A DNA stretch of 64,000 bases. Origin: Pectinophora gossypiella. Lineage: Eukaryota > Arthropoda > Insecta > Lepidoptera > Gelechiidae. The number at the start of each line of letters is the position of its first letter. The first letter of the stretch is position 1. Under the pieces are notes generated by a model. The model was not told the origin of the DNA, did not search any database, and was given only the letters and a program-made list of their open reading frames with translations. Positions 52,816 through 63,533 of the stretch are shown here, one piece after another. Both the position numbers and the translations under genes were made by a program. Where the stretch lies: contig NC_065424.1 in the NCBI RefSeq assembly GCF_024362695.1, positions 1,586,786 to 1,650,785 of the forward strand, read 5' to 3'.

Positions 52816-53701
52816 AAATACGCAAAAAATCGACGCGTCAGGTAAAAATAATAGATTGTTTTGTAAGGAGCAGCTTGATACATTTAGGACGATGACTTTT
52901 TATAATAGTTTACTTCACAACTCCTGTGACTACGCTCGCGTGGAATTATTTTTTATTCTTGAAAAGTATACTTTAGTAACATTTTCGAAACTACTATATA
53001 ACTTTGTACAAAAAAAATCGCAATTATCTAAACGCTAATCATCCTAAACTTCACACATTTATACCATTATGCGAGAATTTTCCTTGGTAAAACTTCTTTA
53101 TTTACTGTTTTGTAACTTATTTCCTGTTAGATTTAAGTCAAATTAAAAAGTAATCCTCTGCTAACCACTTCAAAAGAAAGATTAATTCGACCATTGACAA
53201 ACAAAACTTTTTGCATGACATTTTCATTGCTCATCCAACCATGAAAAAAAGAAAAGTTTCTAAAGTAGAGATTAAAAATGGAAGCCTTTCGCCATTCTTT
53301 TGCCATTTTGTTTGGAAAGCGATTTAATTGAATCATGCATAAAATATTTTTTGCTTTTTGTAAGTAATCTTTGTGTTAAAATAGTAGGTACTTAAGTAGG
53401 TGCATTATTCACGGAACGAAAGTGACCGATTACCAAATGTCGGTGTAGTTAAATATTATCTTTAGGTTTGATTGCCATACTCAAGGCCCCCTTTTCCTAA
53501 AAGGCAGAAGACACTTTCCGAGTAGATATAGCATTGATGTATAATAATGTTACTAAAGTTGTGTAGTATAAAATAAGAAAAGGCGGGAAAATAAGTGACG
53601 ATACCGGTTGAATGGCAGACATAGACCGTAAACGTCACTGTGATTTAAAAAGAAAAACAATAGACTATGAATGAATGAAGACTCGAGCGAAAATTAAAAA
53701 C
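52816..53701. other. Unassigned DNA
   Basis: Several short opposed frames, none with a domain. No repeat family recognised. Confidence 0.35.
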
Positions 53702-53705
53702 TTAA

Positions 53706-53987
53706 CACGTTAACAGTCCCCATACAAGCGTTTCAAAACATGCCATATGTCCAAATGAGATATTATATTTTTTGGCTTTCGTTTGTTACTCAATGTGACA
53801 TGTTTTTGACTTTTTCTATTTATAAGGTCTTTGGCTACAAGTCCTTTATGAAAATATCAACAAATTTTACGAGTCCGTGATTTGACAGCCCATAAAGCTG
53901 CACTGGTCTCGTGTATCTCATAGGGTACACGAACTCGGCGGAACCGCTCCCCGTGTGCCACATACGGTACACCGGACTGTTAACGTG
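53706..53987. mobile_element. 282-bp TTAA-flanked element
   Basis: TTAA at 53702-53705 and 53988-53991 flanks perfect 14-bp terminal inverted repeats (CACGTTAACAGTCC). TTAA duplication is the hallmark of piggyBac-type transposases. No coding capacity. Confidence 0.82.
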
Positions 53988-53991
53988 TTAA

Positions 53992-54509
53992 AGCAGCCTT
54001 TGTGAGTCTGTCTTTTATTAATAATTAATTTTTTTTTAATTTTTTTAATACTTTTATTTTATCTTTTATTTATTTTATTTGAATAGGTTACTTACTCGTT
54101 ATTGTACAATGGAAATCGGCAATTTCAATCGAAAGCTTGGACAGGATCGATGTAATAGGTACTTAATTGCGCGGGTCACAAGTTAGTTTTCTTTTAAATT
54201 ATATTTTGTAAATATGATTACGTAATTAATGGGGCTAGCATAAGGCGGTGATCAGAATACAACTTATAGGTCGCAGTGATACAATGCAAAAAATAATGTC
54301 TGCACAGAACCCACCTTCAAAAAACAAATGCTGACTACACTGTAAATATTACGCATTCAATAAATTATTCAAGTTGGACAGATTATTAAGTTGTAACAAC
54401 TTGACAAAGGCGGTAAACTTCCGGTAACTTGCCTAAGTTGTCAGTTTGTTGGTATGTTTGGGATAAAGGCCAACGCCAGCCAGCGAGGATACTGTACATA
54501 AGTATTCTT
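53992..54509. other. Unassigned DNA
   Basis: T-rich stretch at 54010-54080. Nothing else recognised. Confidence 0.35.
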
Positions 54510-54521
54510 ATATATATTATA

Positions 54522-54856
54522 TATATGACGACCTCCGTGGTCCAGTGGTTGAGCGTTGGGCTCGAGATCCGGAGGTCCCGGGTTCGAATCCCGGTGGGGA
54601 CATATCACAAAAATCACTTTGTGATCCCTAGTTTGGTTAGGACATTACAGGCTGATCACCTGATTGTCCAAAAAGTAAGATGATCCGTGCTTCGGAAGGC
54701 ACGTTAAGCCGTTGGTCCCGGTTACTACTTAATGATTTAAGTAAGTAGTCGTTACATGAGCCATGTCAGGGGCCTTTGGCGGCTCAATAATAACCCTGAC
54801 ACCAGGGTTGATGAGGTTGGTAATGTACCTCTCAATCCACACGATAGAAGAAGAAG
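54522..54856 (+). mobile_element. SINE-A, complete reference copy with TSD
   Basis: ATATATATTATA flanks it at 54510-54521 and 54857-54868, though in an AT repeat. The head carries TGGTCCAGTGG (A box) and GGTTCGAATCC (B box). The central block, GGCGGCTCAATAATAACCCT and the GATAGAAGAAGAAG tail are all intact. Confidence 0.93.
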
Positions 54857-55094
54857 ATATATATTATACATCAATGCCAGCCACTATATACATAACATAC
54901 TCTAACTAGTGGTGTCTTATATCAGGTCAAAGATTATACAAGCCCAAAATATGTTTCATTTTCACTATTTTTCTATCTGACGTAATTTAAAATTTAGCAT
55001 AACATAACAATGAGTTGGTTTGACAGAACTCTGTGAAGCGTAGGTGATATGCTATATTATTATGAAACAATGAGTTTGGCGTGTTCATTGACCA

Positions 55095-55172
55095 TCATCA
55101 CTAATTTAAGAGTCACGCTCTTGTCGGTGTAGCATTCCTCTCCATACTACTTTTTAGGGACAAATAGAACAG
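55095..55172 (-). pseudogene. RTE-2 LINE C-terminal remnant
   Basis: Antisense reads WRGMLHRQERDS then TAA, the same ending as at 16227. Confidence 0.6.
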
Positions 55173-55412
55173 TGGTTTCCCTCTTGCCTTCTGCCACATA
55201 GTGCAGTAGTAGTAATATTCATTGATAACTATAACCACTAACTTTCTTAATATCAACTCTACAAAAACAAAACTACAAAAACTATAATGTTGTCTTCCTG
55301 TTATGACAATTTACGTTACGTTAATAGGTAGGCATTTCTTTTTTATTTTGGTAATACCCTCAACACCAAATGTGGCTGCAAGTTCCCTCAACTTTCCGTT
55401 ACCCCTGTAGGA
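55173..55412. other. Unassigned DNA
   Basis: Nothing recognised. Confidence 0.3.
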
Positions 55413-55703
55413 TTACCTATCGCGTTTTTCACAGGGTCCGCTCACCTAACCTGAAACTTTGAAAGGTCCGGTTTTTTACAGAAGCGACTGCCTGTCTGAT
55501 CTTCCAACCCGTGAAGGGAAAACCCTTTCTCGGGATTGTGGGTTTCCTCACGATGTTTTCCAACACCGATGAACTCGTGATAATCATTTATGATCCTGAA
55601 TATGAATTCGAAAACAAATTCGACGTTCATTGGTTTAGGCCAGTGCTGGATTCGAACCTGCGACCTCACAATGGGAGGCAAGTGTTCTACAACGGCTAAT
55701 AAT
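55413..55703 (-). mobile_element. SINE-D, antisense, internally deleted
   Basis: Tail, body and head are present. About 50 bp between GTGAAGGGAAAACC and CTTTCTCGGG is missing. Confidence 0.9.
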
Positions 55704-55988
55704 CTCGCTAATTCCTTCAGAAACCTAAAGACCTAAGATTAGTTGGTTGATAAGTGATAAGTTTTGATTGGACGGCGGCACACGCTGTCATCAATCAATC
55801 TGCGCTTGATCAATCGTAGCTACGGGTTGCCAGGAGCGGACCTCAAGTAAGGGCGCTATATAAAAGATGGCGGTGATAGAGAAGCTGTTTTTATCAAAAT
55901 TAGTATAAGGATAGTTGTGCCTATTCTAAATTTGAACTAATTTTAGTTTGACAGTTTTTAAATTATTACCGTCCTTCACTTACAATAG
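55704..55988. other. Unassigned DNA
   Basis: Nothing recognised. Confidence 0.3.
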
Positions 55989-56126
55989 GTACAATCATAA
56001 TGTACCCACTTTAGGACTCTGTCGCACTAACATATTTGACATTTCGTGAGATTTACAGTACAATTTGTCAAAAAAGTTAATGTGACGTGGTACCAAAGTG
56101 TATGCATATTAATGCTCGTGACCGTA
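55989..56126 (+). mobile_element. MITE-1 copy
   Basis: Degraded left end, then GACTCTGTCGCACTAACATA, TTTGTCAAAAAAGTTAATGT and the GCTCGTGACCGTAC terminus. Confidence 0.8.
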
Positions 56127-56334
56127 CTTACAATCAAAGAACAAAAGTCCAATCACTGATCCGAGCGAATTATTAACAAATAGTGGTGAAATTATGAACC
56201 ATTAGTAGTATGTATGCCTATGTATGACATGATAATTATATGTTTTTTAAGTAGATTGTTTTAAGTTATATTGCATCATTTACTTATACCTGTATTGCAC
56301 CGTCAACGACTCCAATATGTAGCAAGTTCATTCA

Positions 56335-56462
56335 CCCTAAGGTTGCCTGGAAGAAATTGCTATTTAGAAATAAAGCCGCCGATTGTACTTCTCTTATTAC
56401 ATTTGTATTGTTTTTAGTGTTGTGTTTATGTGTGCAATAAAGCATTTTTGTATTGTATTGCA
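56335..56462 (+). mobile_element. L-D LINE 3' end
   Basis: GGTTGCCTGGAAGAAATTGC, AAATAAAGCCGCCGATTGTA and GTGCAATAAAGCATTTTTGT with a TATTG-repeat tail. Confidence 0.7.
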
Positions 56463-56794
56463 TTAGTTGTCATAATTATAAAATTTATGTTTTTGTAAGT
56501 AGGTGTTTTTGGTCTACTACAGAAACAGAAACAAATTTGGAAAAGAAAAAATATTTTAAGTGTATTCCATTTTCAGAAATTCCTATCCCGCTAGCGATCT
56601 CTACATTTTACACTTAGGTCGTATCTCCGCATTAAAGCTTTAATTAATCTTACTCGTTTTTAATTAACTAACGAGTAATAAGTTAATTAATTATACTCAG
56701 GTACACTATCCAGCGAGTAAAGTTCAATTATTACCAGGATCCTGTTAGTTGGTCCGCTGCTTTCATTAGTGTAAAGCTTTATGTTTTAACATGC
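56463..56794. other. Unassigned DNA
   Basis: Nothing recognised. Confidence 0.3.
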
Positions 56795-56950
56795 TGTAAA
56801 ATAATTACTGTAGTTATAATAATATTATTATTAATATTATAATCCTTCCTTCGATAAAAAACCGGACCTGTCAAATCTTCAGGTAACCTAAGTGTGCTGA
56901 CCCTCTGAAACCGGGATACCTAACGAGGAACAATCATTACCTTCTCTTCT

Positions 56951-57209
56951 ATCTATCGTGTGAGTTGTGAGGTGAATTACCAACCTCATCAACCCTGGTG
57001 CCAGGGTTATTATTGAGCCGCCAAAGGCCCCTGACATGGCTCATGTATCGACTACGTACTCACATCAGTAAGTAGTAACCGGGACCAACGGCTTAACCTG
57101 CCTTCCGAAGCACGGATCATCTTGCTTTCGGACAATCAGGTGATCAGCCTGTAATGTCCTAACCTCCTCCGGATCGTGAGCACAACGCTCAACCACTGGA
57201 CCACGGAGG
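56951..57209 (-). mobile_element. SINE-A, internally deleted, in tandem unit 1
   Basis: The tail, central block and head are present. About 70 bp containing TCACAAAGTGATTTTTGTGA and the B box is deleted. Confidence 0.87.
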
Positions 57210-57366
57210 GTAAAGTAATTACTGTAGTTATAATAATAATATATTATTGTTAATATTATAATCCATCCATCTATACAAAACCGGACCTGTCAAATCTTCA
57301 GGTAACCTAAGTGTGCTGACCCTCTGAAACCGGGATACCTAACGAAGATATGATCATCATCTTCTT

Positions 57367-57478
57367 TTCTGTCGTGTCGGTTGTGAGGTAAATTACCAAC
57401 CTCATCAACTCTGGTGTCAGGGTTATTATTGAGCCGCCAAAGGCCTCTGATATGGCTCATGTAATGACTAGGTACGTC
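57367..57478 (-). mobile_element. SINE-A 3' fragment in tandem unit 2
   Basis: Ends just after TCATGTAATGACTAGG. Confidence 0.8.
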
Positions 57479-58438
57479 TACGTATGATAATTATAATACT
57501 TATTCATAGTATTGTTGCTTTAAATATCTCTACTTATACATATATGCATAAAAAGTTATGAAGTCAAGCACGTTATTTAACACGTTGATGAGTGAAGAAA
57601 ATTGCAATATAACAGTTGTGTAATTGTTATGTAACTGTAATATAACTGTTATAGCCGCAGTGACTAAATTTTTTTGACAGAACTGCTATACTACGTCTTT
57701 TTACGACCATTCGACCTTACAAGTAGTAGACACTCCCAAGTATTTAATTAAAAATAACTTTTAGAATAACGCAGTCACAAATAATCACAGCACCAATCGT
57801 CAGAAGCGAATGTAAGACCGAAATGGTATATTCGTCTTTGACTCGTGTCATAATTTTAAACAAATCAAACATATTTTGTAACACTTGTCAAGTTATCAGT
57901 TATTAATCTATGCTCTAACAATGGTATTTAGTTATTATTCTGCGGTATTTAGTCTATGATTAACAGTGGCGCCATCTGATATTAACTGTGGAGGTAGCAC
58001 GCGATTGGTGAGTTACATTCCCGCTAAAATATATAAACGTACAATGTGACGGAGGCGGGAAGAAAATACTCCTTCCAGGGTTTGGGAATTGGGACATCCA
58101 TTCTGATGGTAGACACGAGCAAGACAAGACACGACAAGAAGAAATCTTAATAATCGCAAATAATTCTGTTATTCTTGTAAGTAGTTAATATTTAGCGCCC
58201 TCTCCTTAAAGTAGCCCTGACCGGATCTCGGCATACCTCCACTGACAGTTTGACAGAAGTGATTGATGAATGGCTCTCAGCTACATTAATAATTAAACGC
58301 ACTAGACTCATTTGATGCGTAAATTGGAATTAATAACTCTTACTGCTTCTGTCTTAGAGTTGAAACAATATTGGTATTGATTTACATCCCCCATTAAGAT
58401 GTAAGTGAAATGATATCTAGTCACTCTGCGATCGAACG
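57479..58438. other. Unassigned; possible LTR-like promoter region
   Basis: ATATATAAACGTACAATGTG near 58028 looks like a TATA box in a more GC-rich context (57960-58200), with AGTGGCGCCATCTG upstream. No matching second copy or coding gene exists in the window. Confidence 0.25.
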
Positions 58439-58765
58439 GGCTCCGTGGTCCAATGGTTGAAGGTTGTGCTCACGATCCGAAGGTCCCTGGTTCGAATCCT
58501 GGTAGGGACAAATCACAAAAATCACTTTGTGATCCCTAGTTTGATAAGGACATTACAGGCTGATCACCTGATTGTCCAAAAGTAAGATGAACCGTGATTT
58601 TAAAGCACGTTAAGCCGTTGGTCTCGGTTATTACCTACTGATGTAAATACGTAGTCGTTAAGTACATGAGTCATGTCAGGGGCCTATGGCGGGTCAGTAA
58701 TAACCCTGACACCAGAGTTAATGGAGTTGGTAATCCACCGCACAATCCACACGATAGAAGAAGAC
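58439..58765 (+). mobile_element. SINE-A, full length
   Basis: Complete with scattered changes, including decay in the central block (GTGATTTTAAAGCACGTTAA). B box GGTTCGAATCC intact. Confidence 0.9.
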
Positions 58766-59120
58766 TCTTTAACTTAGTTAGTTATATTGCTATCTAGACA
58801 ATTTGAGACCAACCCTACGAATTATGGCATTGACAGCGACTCCCCGAACGTAATTCCCGCTACGGCGAGGCTCTTTACGGTGAGTGGTTCCACGTCGCGT
58901 CTGTAATTTTTTGTTGTTTATGTATTATATTAATATTATTACGTCTAATGAATTGTGAGCAGTTAGATACAACTCAGCAAGTCGAATAGAAGATGTTTGA
59001 GATAGTAAAACATTTACATTTTCATAACGCGTTATAGGAACGTAACCCTTGTCCTCCAGATTATTTATTTTATTATTATTTTTTATTAAGGCTTTATTCC
59101 AAACTTTTTTTATATGCATA
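58766..59120. other. Unassigned DNA
   Basis: Nothing recognised. Confidence 0.3.
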
Positions 59121-59124
59121 TATT

Positions 59125-59389
59125 TTATGTTTTGTTTTCGCCTGTGTGCCTTTTGCAGGCAAAGGCCTCCCCCAGCTCTTTCCATATTTTTCTGTCCTTC
59201 GCTATTGTTGTCCATCCTCCCCCTGCAGTGTTTTTTATTTCGTCTGCCCACATTCTTCATGGTCTACCTCTTGTTCTTTTCCTGTTACTGGTGAACCAAA
59301 ATAGCATTGTTTTGGACCATTTATCTGTCCTTCTAACTGTATGACCTGCCCACTTCCATTTAAGTTTTCTAATTGTAACTGTTATATCT
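59125..59389 (-). pseudogene. RTE-4 LINE C-terminal fragment with one stop
   Basis: The antisense frame reads TIRKLKWKWAGHTVRRTDKW and RKRTRGRP, then TGA at 59257-59259. It continues MWADEIKNTAGGGW, KDRKIWKELGEAFACKRH and TAA at 59125. KLKWKWAGH parallels KLKWQWAGH of RTE-1 at 39.2 kb. A single stop and 5' truncation make it inactive. Confidence 0.85.
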
Positions 59390-59478
59390 TTGTATAATGA
59401 TAGTACATCATACTAATACTAATGAGTTACTTAACACTATACCCTTATCTATCACAAAGTATGGCTACTAGTTCGTTT

Positions 59479-59590
59479 TCTATCATGTGGGTTGTGAGGT
59501 GAATTACCAACCTCATAACCGTGGTGTTATTATTGAGCCGCCAAAGGCCCCTGGCGTAATTGTAACGGCTACTAGTTGTTTTCGGGTGAG
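59479..59590 (-). mobile_element. SINE-A 3' fragment
   Basis: TTTCTATCATGTGGGTTGTG to GAGCCGCCAAAGGCCCCTGG and TAACGGCTACTAG. Confidence 0.82.
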
Positions 59591-59703
59591 TGAGTCTCAG
59601 AGAGTCGTAAAGCCCATTGTGGAAATCTGGACCTTACAAACATACCTGTCTCTATGACGGGTTATGAAAATTTTAATCGGCATATGTTTCTTTTCCATAC
59701 TGT

Positions 59704-59842
59704 TATGAGGTTCGCGCCCAACCGGGCACCCTCACGCCTGTTGTTTTCAATTTTGTACAGAGTGAGAGCCCTCAGTGTTCCCCATTTGTCCGGCCAAGTA
59801 GTTAATGCCATCCGCGGCAAATCTACAATAAGTCACGTCTAA
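59704..59842 (+). repeat. Repeat F copy
   Basis: TTCGCGCCCAACCGGGCACC, GAGTGAGAGCCCTCAGTGTT, CGGCCAAGTAGTTAATGCC and GGCAAATCTACAATAAGTCA. Confidence 0.8.
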
Positions 59843-60964
59843 CAAAAAACTAATCGACCTAGTAATATCGACTGATACATCACTATGCTAATATATAAAT
59901 GTCACGTACTTTGACAGATCTAATACTTACCGCGCATTAAAGCTATTATATTGTAAAATATGAACTTTATTCAAATATAAACACTAATTGTACTGAACTG
60001 GTCGTTCTGTTTAATAATTACCATTGAAATATAAACACTAATTGTACTGAACTGGGCATTTTGTTTTATAATTACCTTTTAAACCTTCGTTTCTTCATAA
60101 AGAAATATGATTGGACACCTAAATATCTTTCTTTTATATCGCCCACGGTATAATAACGACCACGTATCATGGCCGTCGTCAACTAGGATCATCTTAACGC
60201 TTAGAGTAGTATTACTCACTGACCCTCATACCAGCGGTTCCCAAAGTTTGGTCCGTTGGGGTGCCGTGAAAAAATAGAACGGCAACTCTACGCTCCCCAC
60301 CAGCGAACTAGACTTACTTCGACCCTCTCGAGCATAGTTTAGACTTGAAACGTGAAGGCAGCGGGCGAACCGTTGTTTTTATTTTTTATCTGTTTATGTT
60401 CGAATTTTGAAAATGGACGTCGACGTTCTTTCGTCAGATTCAAATATTTGATCTCCCAGTAATTGCTCGCGCTGGCTCGCCTGCACGTAATTTATAATTT
60501 GCAATAAAATTTATCCTAGGCTAAGAAGTGCTTTATATAAAAATAAAGTACTTAGATACAATACAATTGATTGTTCAATGATTTTTTAAGTCAAGTGTAA
60601 GCTACTTATATATTTATTTATATTGTGAGACTTCACTGTTCATCTTGTTTGTGATTTGTGTGGTAAATAAATATTAACTGATTATTATAAATGCATCTTT
60701 CGTAAGTAGTACTACCTACCTCATTATGTAATGGCGGTTAAATTAGGTAGGTATTGTAATTGGCAGCCTTCAGACGTCACACACACAGTTGCGCGTGTTG
60801 ATAATGCCAATGTGTAGTGTCTATGTAAAACGAGGTTGTTTGTATGAAGTGTCCGGGGTGTGGTAAAAGGGTCGAGTTTCGACGTGCGGTAAATATTCGT
60901 CCAGACAAGAGCCAACCGAGGCGAATCTATAATAGATCAACCAAAATCACTTCCGATAGTTAAT
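59843..60964. other. Unassigned DNA
   Basis: A direct repeat of about 40 bp (AAATATAAACACTAATTGTACTG at about 59975 and 60027) is the only structure seen. Confidence 0.4.
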
Positions 60965-61388
60965 CAACATCATAACATAACGTAGCATCACGCCTATATC
61001 CCCAAAGGGGTAGGCAGAGGTGTATAGAATATACACCAACTCCTCGCCACCTATGTTTAAGTCCTATGTATATATAATTGTATGCAAGCCTATAGCCATT
61101 CACCGGGCACAAATCCTGGAAATCATGTGATATCAATTACCTAAGATTCAAACATGAATTCAAACCTGGAATGCCGAATTTTGATTTTCTTTTTGTTTTC
61201 TTTTTTTCTTTGTATTGATTTCCGTGTGGTTTCTGTCCTGTGTTGAATGTAATGTGCCTGTCTGTCTGTGTCTGTGGTGTCCGAAAGTAAGTAATAAATG
61301 TTTCTTTCTTTTTTTTAATTTAGTGTTTTAAATCCCGAACCGGGATTCGAGAGTGATATTACGATGTAAGTCGCGCGTTCTCCGAACA
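60965..61388 (-). mobile_element. Unidentified SINE-like repeat with insertion
   Basis: ACGCCTATATCCCCAAAGGG and GGTAGGCAGAGG mark one end. ATCCCGAACCGGGATTCGAG (61332-61351), whose complement contains a GAATCCCGGTTC B-box-like word, marks the other. A T-rich stretch at 61180-61330 looks inserted. Confidence 0.4.
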
Positions 61389-61987
61389 GAGCTATTTCGG
61401 AGTCAAACGTCATTCAAACAAGAAAGTATTGATGTCTTAATTTTATATTACTTAACTCATTACATTACTCTCGTTATTATCCAAATGGAGAATTGAAGAA
61501 GAGAAAGTATGGTCCATAAGGACAGGCAAGAAAATGGAGAACCGCTGCTCTGTAGGTACAACAAAGTTGTTCAGTGTATTATTCATTACCTTCACAACTA
61601 AGGCGAATCCCACACGACGACGCGGACGCGATGTAGCGGATTTTCTAGCGGTACAGCGCGGTGAGGTTTGTTCGCACGAATGGTTTTCAATCAGTACTAC
61701 ATAAAGGTACTTACAATATATCCCTATTCACAGTAATCCACGCAGAAAGGCGATTCGTAGTATGCCAAGCAAGTGCGGTGTTCCATGGCGAACCGGCGGT
61801 GTTAGATATAACAGATTAAAGTAAGTACCTACCTATATTAAAAAGTAATATTTGTACACAAAGTCTAAATGCGTAGTTCCGTAACGTAATAATATTAAAG
61901 CCTTCATTACGACCCGCCCCACAAGCGATGCAATATTGATTAAAAGACAGTTCGTTACTGTGCCTCTGTGTATAATTATGTTATGAT
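61389..61987. other. Unassigned DNA
   Basis: A GC-rich patch with ACACGACGACGCGGACGCGA at 61612 has no credible frame. Confidence 0.35.
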
Positions 61988-61992
61988 CAAAA

Positions 61993-62413
61993 GGGGGTTA
62001 AAATGACCACATCGAAGCAATTGGGTCGTGTACTAGGTTCAAGATAAATTATGAAATTCTGATTACTAAATAAAGACAGATCTAAAACTAATGAAAAACA
62101 TTTTCTTTTTTTCTATTTAACCTATTTATGAATTTTAATCAAGAAAAACGTACTAATAGGACCGACATTTTATCACGTTTTTCTATGACGCCACAGTGTG
62201 CATTTTCATACAAATTCCATAGTAATTTCGTGTTTTGACGTTTAGTAAAAAGTAACTGATTTGACTAGTTGGAAACTACCCTATTCATCTAAGAAAGCAA
62301 TATTTCAATTTGACATTTGCGCATATAAAAGTAAGTGCGCAATGCAAACAACTGTCAAATAGCAATATTGCTTTCTTAGATGAATTGCTTCGATGTGGCC
62401 ATTTTAACGCCCC
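61993..62413. mobile_element. MITE-6 interrupted by MITE-7
   Basis: The left arm 61993-62024 (GGGGGTTAAAATGACCACAT) and the remainder 62280-62413 (CATCTAAGAAAGCAATATTT to TTTTAACGCCCC) together match the complete copy at 32194-32320. Confidence 0.88.
62025..62279. mobile_element. MITE-7 inserted in MITE-6
   Basis: ATT precedes and follows the insertion, and the uninterrupted site AAGCAATTCATCT is seen at 32 kb, so a 3-bp TSD fits. Ends GGGTCGTG and CTACCCT are partly inverted. No coding frame. Relatives at 2695 and 37517. Confidence 0.75.
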
Positions 62414-62465
62414 TGTACTTGTTTCAACGTTACAAACAAACAGATATGCGTTATTTTTATTTCAA

Positions 62466-62530
62466 ATTTCATCCCGGCTGAGAGCCCTCAGCGTCCATTT
62501 GTTCGGCCAGGTAGTTAATGCGAATAAAAG
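62466..62530 (+). repeat. Repeat F fragment
   Basis: GAGAGCCCTCAGCGTCCATT and CGGCCAGGTAGTTAATGCG. Confidence 0.65.
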
Positions 62531-62894
62531 TCACCGCCAATCGCGTCGTCGCGTCGGTGCGCAGTGTCGTGTGGGGTTCGCCTACGTTTGCTCTACCGTT
62601 AAACCAGCTTAACGAGTTATCAAGCTATTATGGAATCTGTTTATAAGCTGTAAATGTAAATCAACTGTACTTAATTTAATTAATTTTAATATTGTGATGT
62701 ATTATATACAGAGAACCAGAGCACTAAAACCAAGGGTCCTGAATTTGATTCCTGATAATAAGCTACTTGACTACTTTAGTCAAATGAGATACTACGTATA
62801 TAGGTACTAACAAGTTCTATTACAATTCTAATATATCTTTATTCAGTAGATAACATAGTTATACTTAGAAATCGTATTTTTTTAATATAATTAA
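62531..62894. other. Unassigned DNA
   Basis: Nothing recognised. Confidence 0.3.
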
Positions 62895-62995
62895 CGCCTC
62901 ATCCGCCTACAACTACTGCAGCTTCTCACAACCTGTATAGTCGGGGAAAAGCTGCATGAAAAAGGGTCCTAGATGTTCTTAAAAAAACATAAATA
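62895..62995 (-). mobile_element. L-C LINE 3' UTR fragment
   Basis: CGCCTCATCCGCCTACAACT and CTGCAGCTTCTCACAACCTG are the complement of the L-C 3' UTR. Confidence 0.75.
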
Positions 62996-63329
62996 CAATT
63001 CAGCAGGTAATATTAAGTAGTAAAGATAAAGAATAATATATAGGTATTATATATTTAATGTCGGTACATAAGTTAGTTAGGTATTTAGTTTAATCTGCCT
63101 ACATTCTAGCAAAACAAATTTATAAAATAAAGTACCTACGGAGTTTAATATATCGTTGAGAACTTTTATTAGCCCAAGTTTATTAAAATAAGCCTAGGTA
63201 CTTAGTTTTCAAGTACCTAGCTACTTACTACTTTAATATTTTTGATATTGCGATAGTTTCAAGGACTCACCCATTCAAATTGTTATTATAAAGTATTATT
63301 CTTTATTGCAATAAACGAGCTAAACAGGA
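62996..63329. other. Unassigned AT-rich DNA
   Basis: Nothing recognised. Confidence 0.3.
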
Positions 63330-63533
63330 ATACTGAGGGGGATGATTCAGACCATGATTCTGAGCTGATATCAAGTGGAATTTCCTGTCGGAAAATTCAT
63401 GAAAATTTTAGTGTTTTTGATTATTTCCAGTTCCATACTTATGCGACGGAAAATTCCACTTAATGTTAACTCTAGATTATGGTCTGAATCATCCCTCATG
63501 GTTTTCATTACGATATCACTAACACGCTGATTA
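63330..63533. mobile_element. MITE-2, complete palindromic copy
   Basis: ATACTGAGGGGGATGATTCA opens it. The arms GCTGATATCAAGTGGAATTT and AAATTCCACTTAATGTTAAC are inverted. It closes with TATCACTAACACGCTGATTA, a variant of the family terminus. Confidence 0.8.

Larger units (their letters stand above)
56795..57478. repeat. Tandem duplication, ~415-bp period
   Basis: Unit 1 (56795-57209) and unit 2 (57210-57478, incomplete) both start AATTACTGTAGTTATAATAA-like. Both continue through a SINE-D tail fragment (TTCAGGTAACCTAAGTGTGC) into an antisense SINE-A. Confidence 0.85.

Noticed and set aside
54530..54602. tRNA gene at the SINE-A head
   Set aside because: A and B boxes match, but the sequence continues without a break into the SINE body and recurs many times with the same body; it is a tRNA-derived SINE head.
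59049..59344. Plus-strand frames of 76-81 codons
   Set aside because: The complementary strand carries a recognisable RTE C-terminus there.
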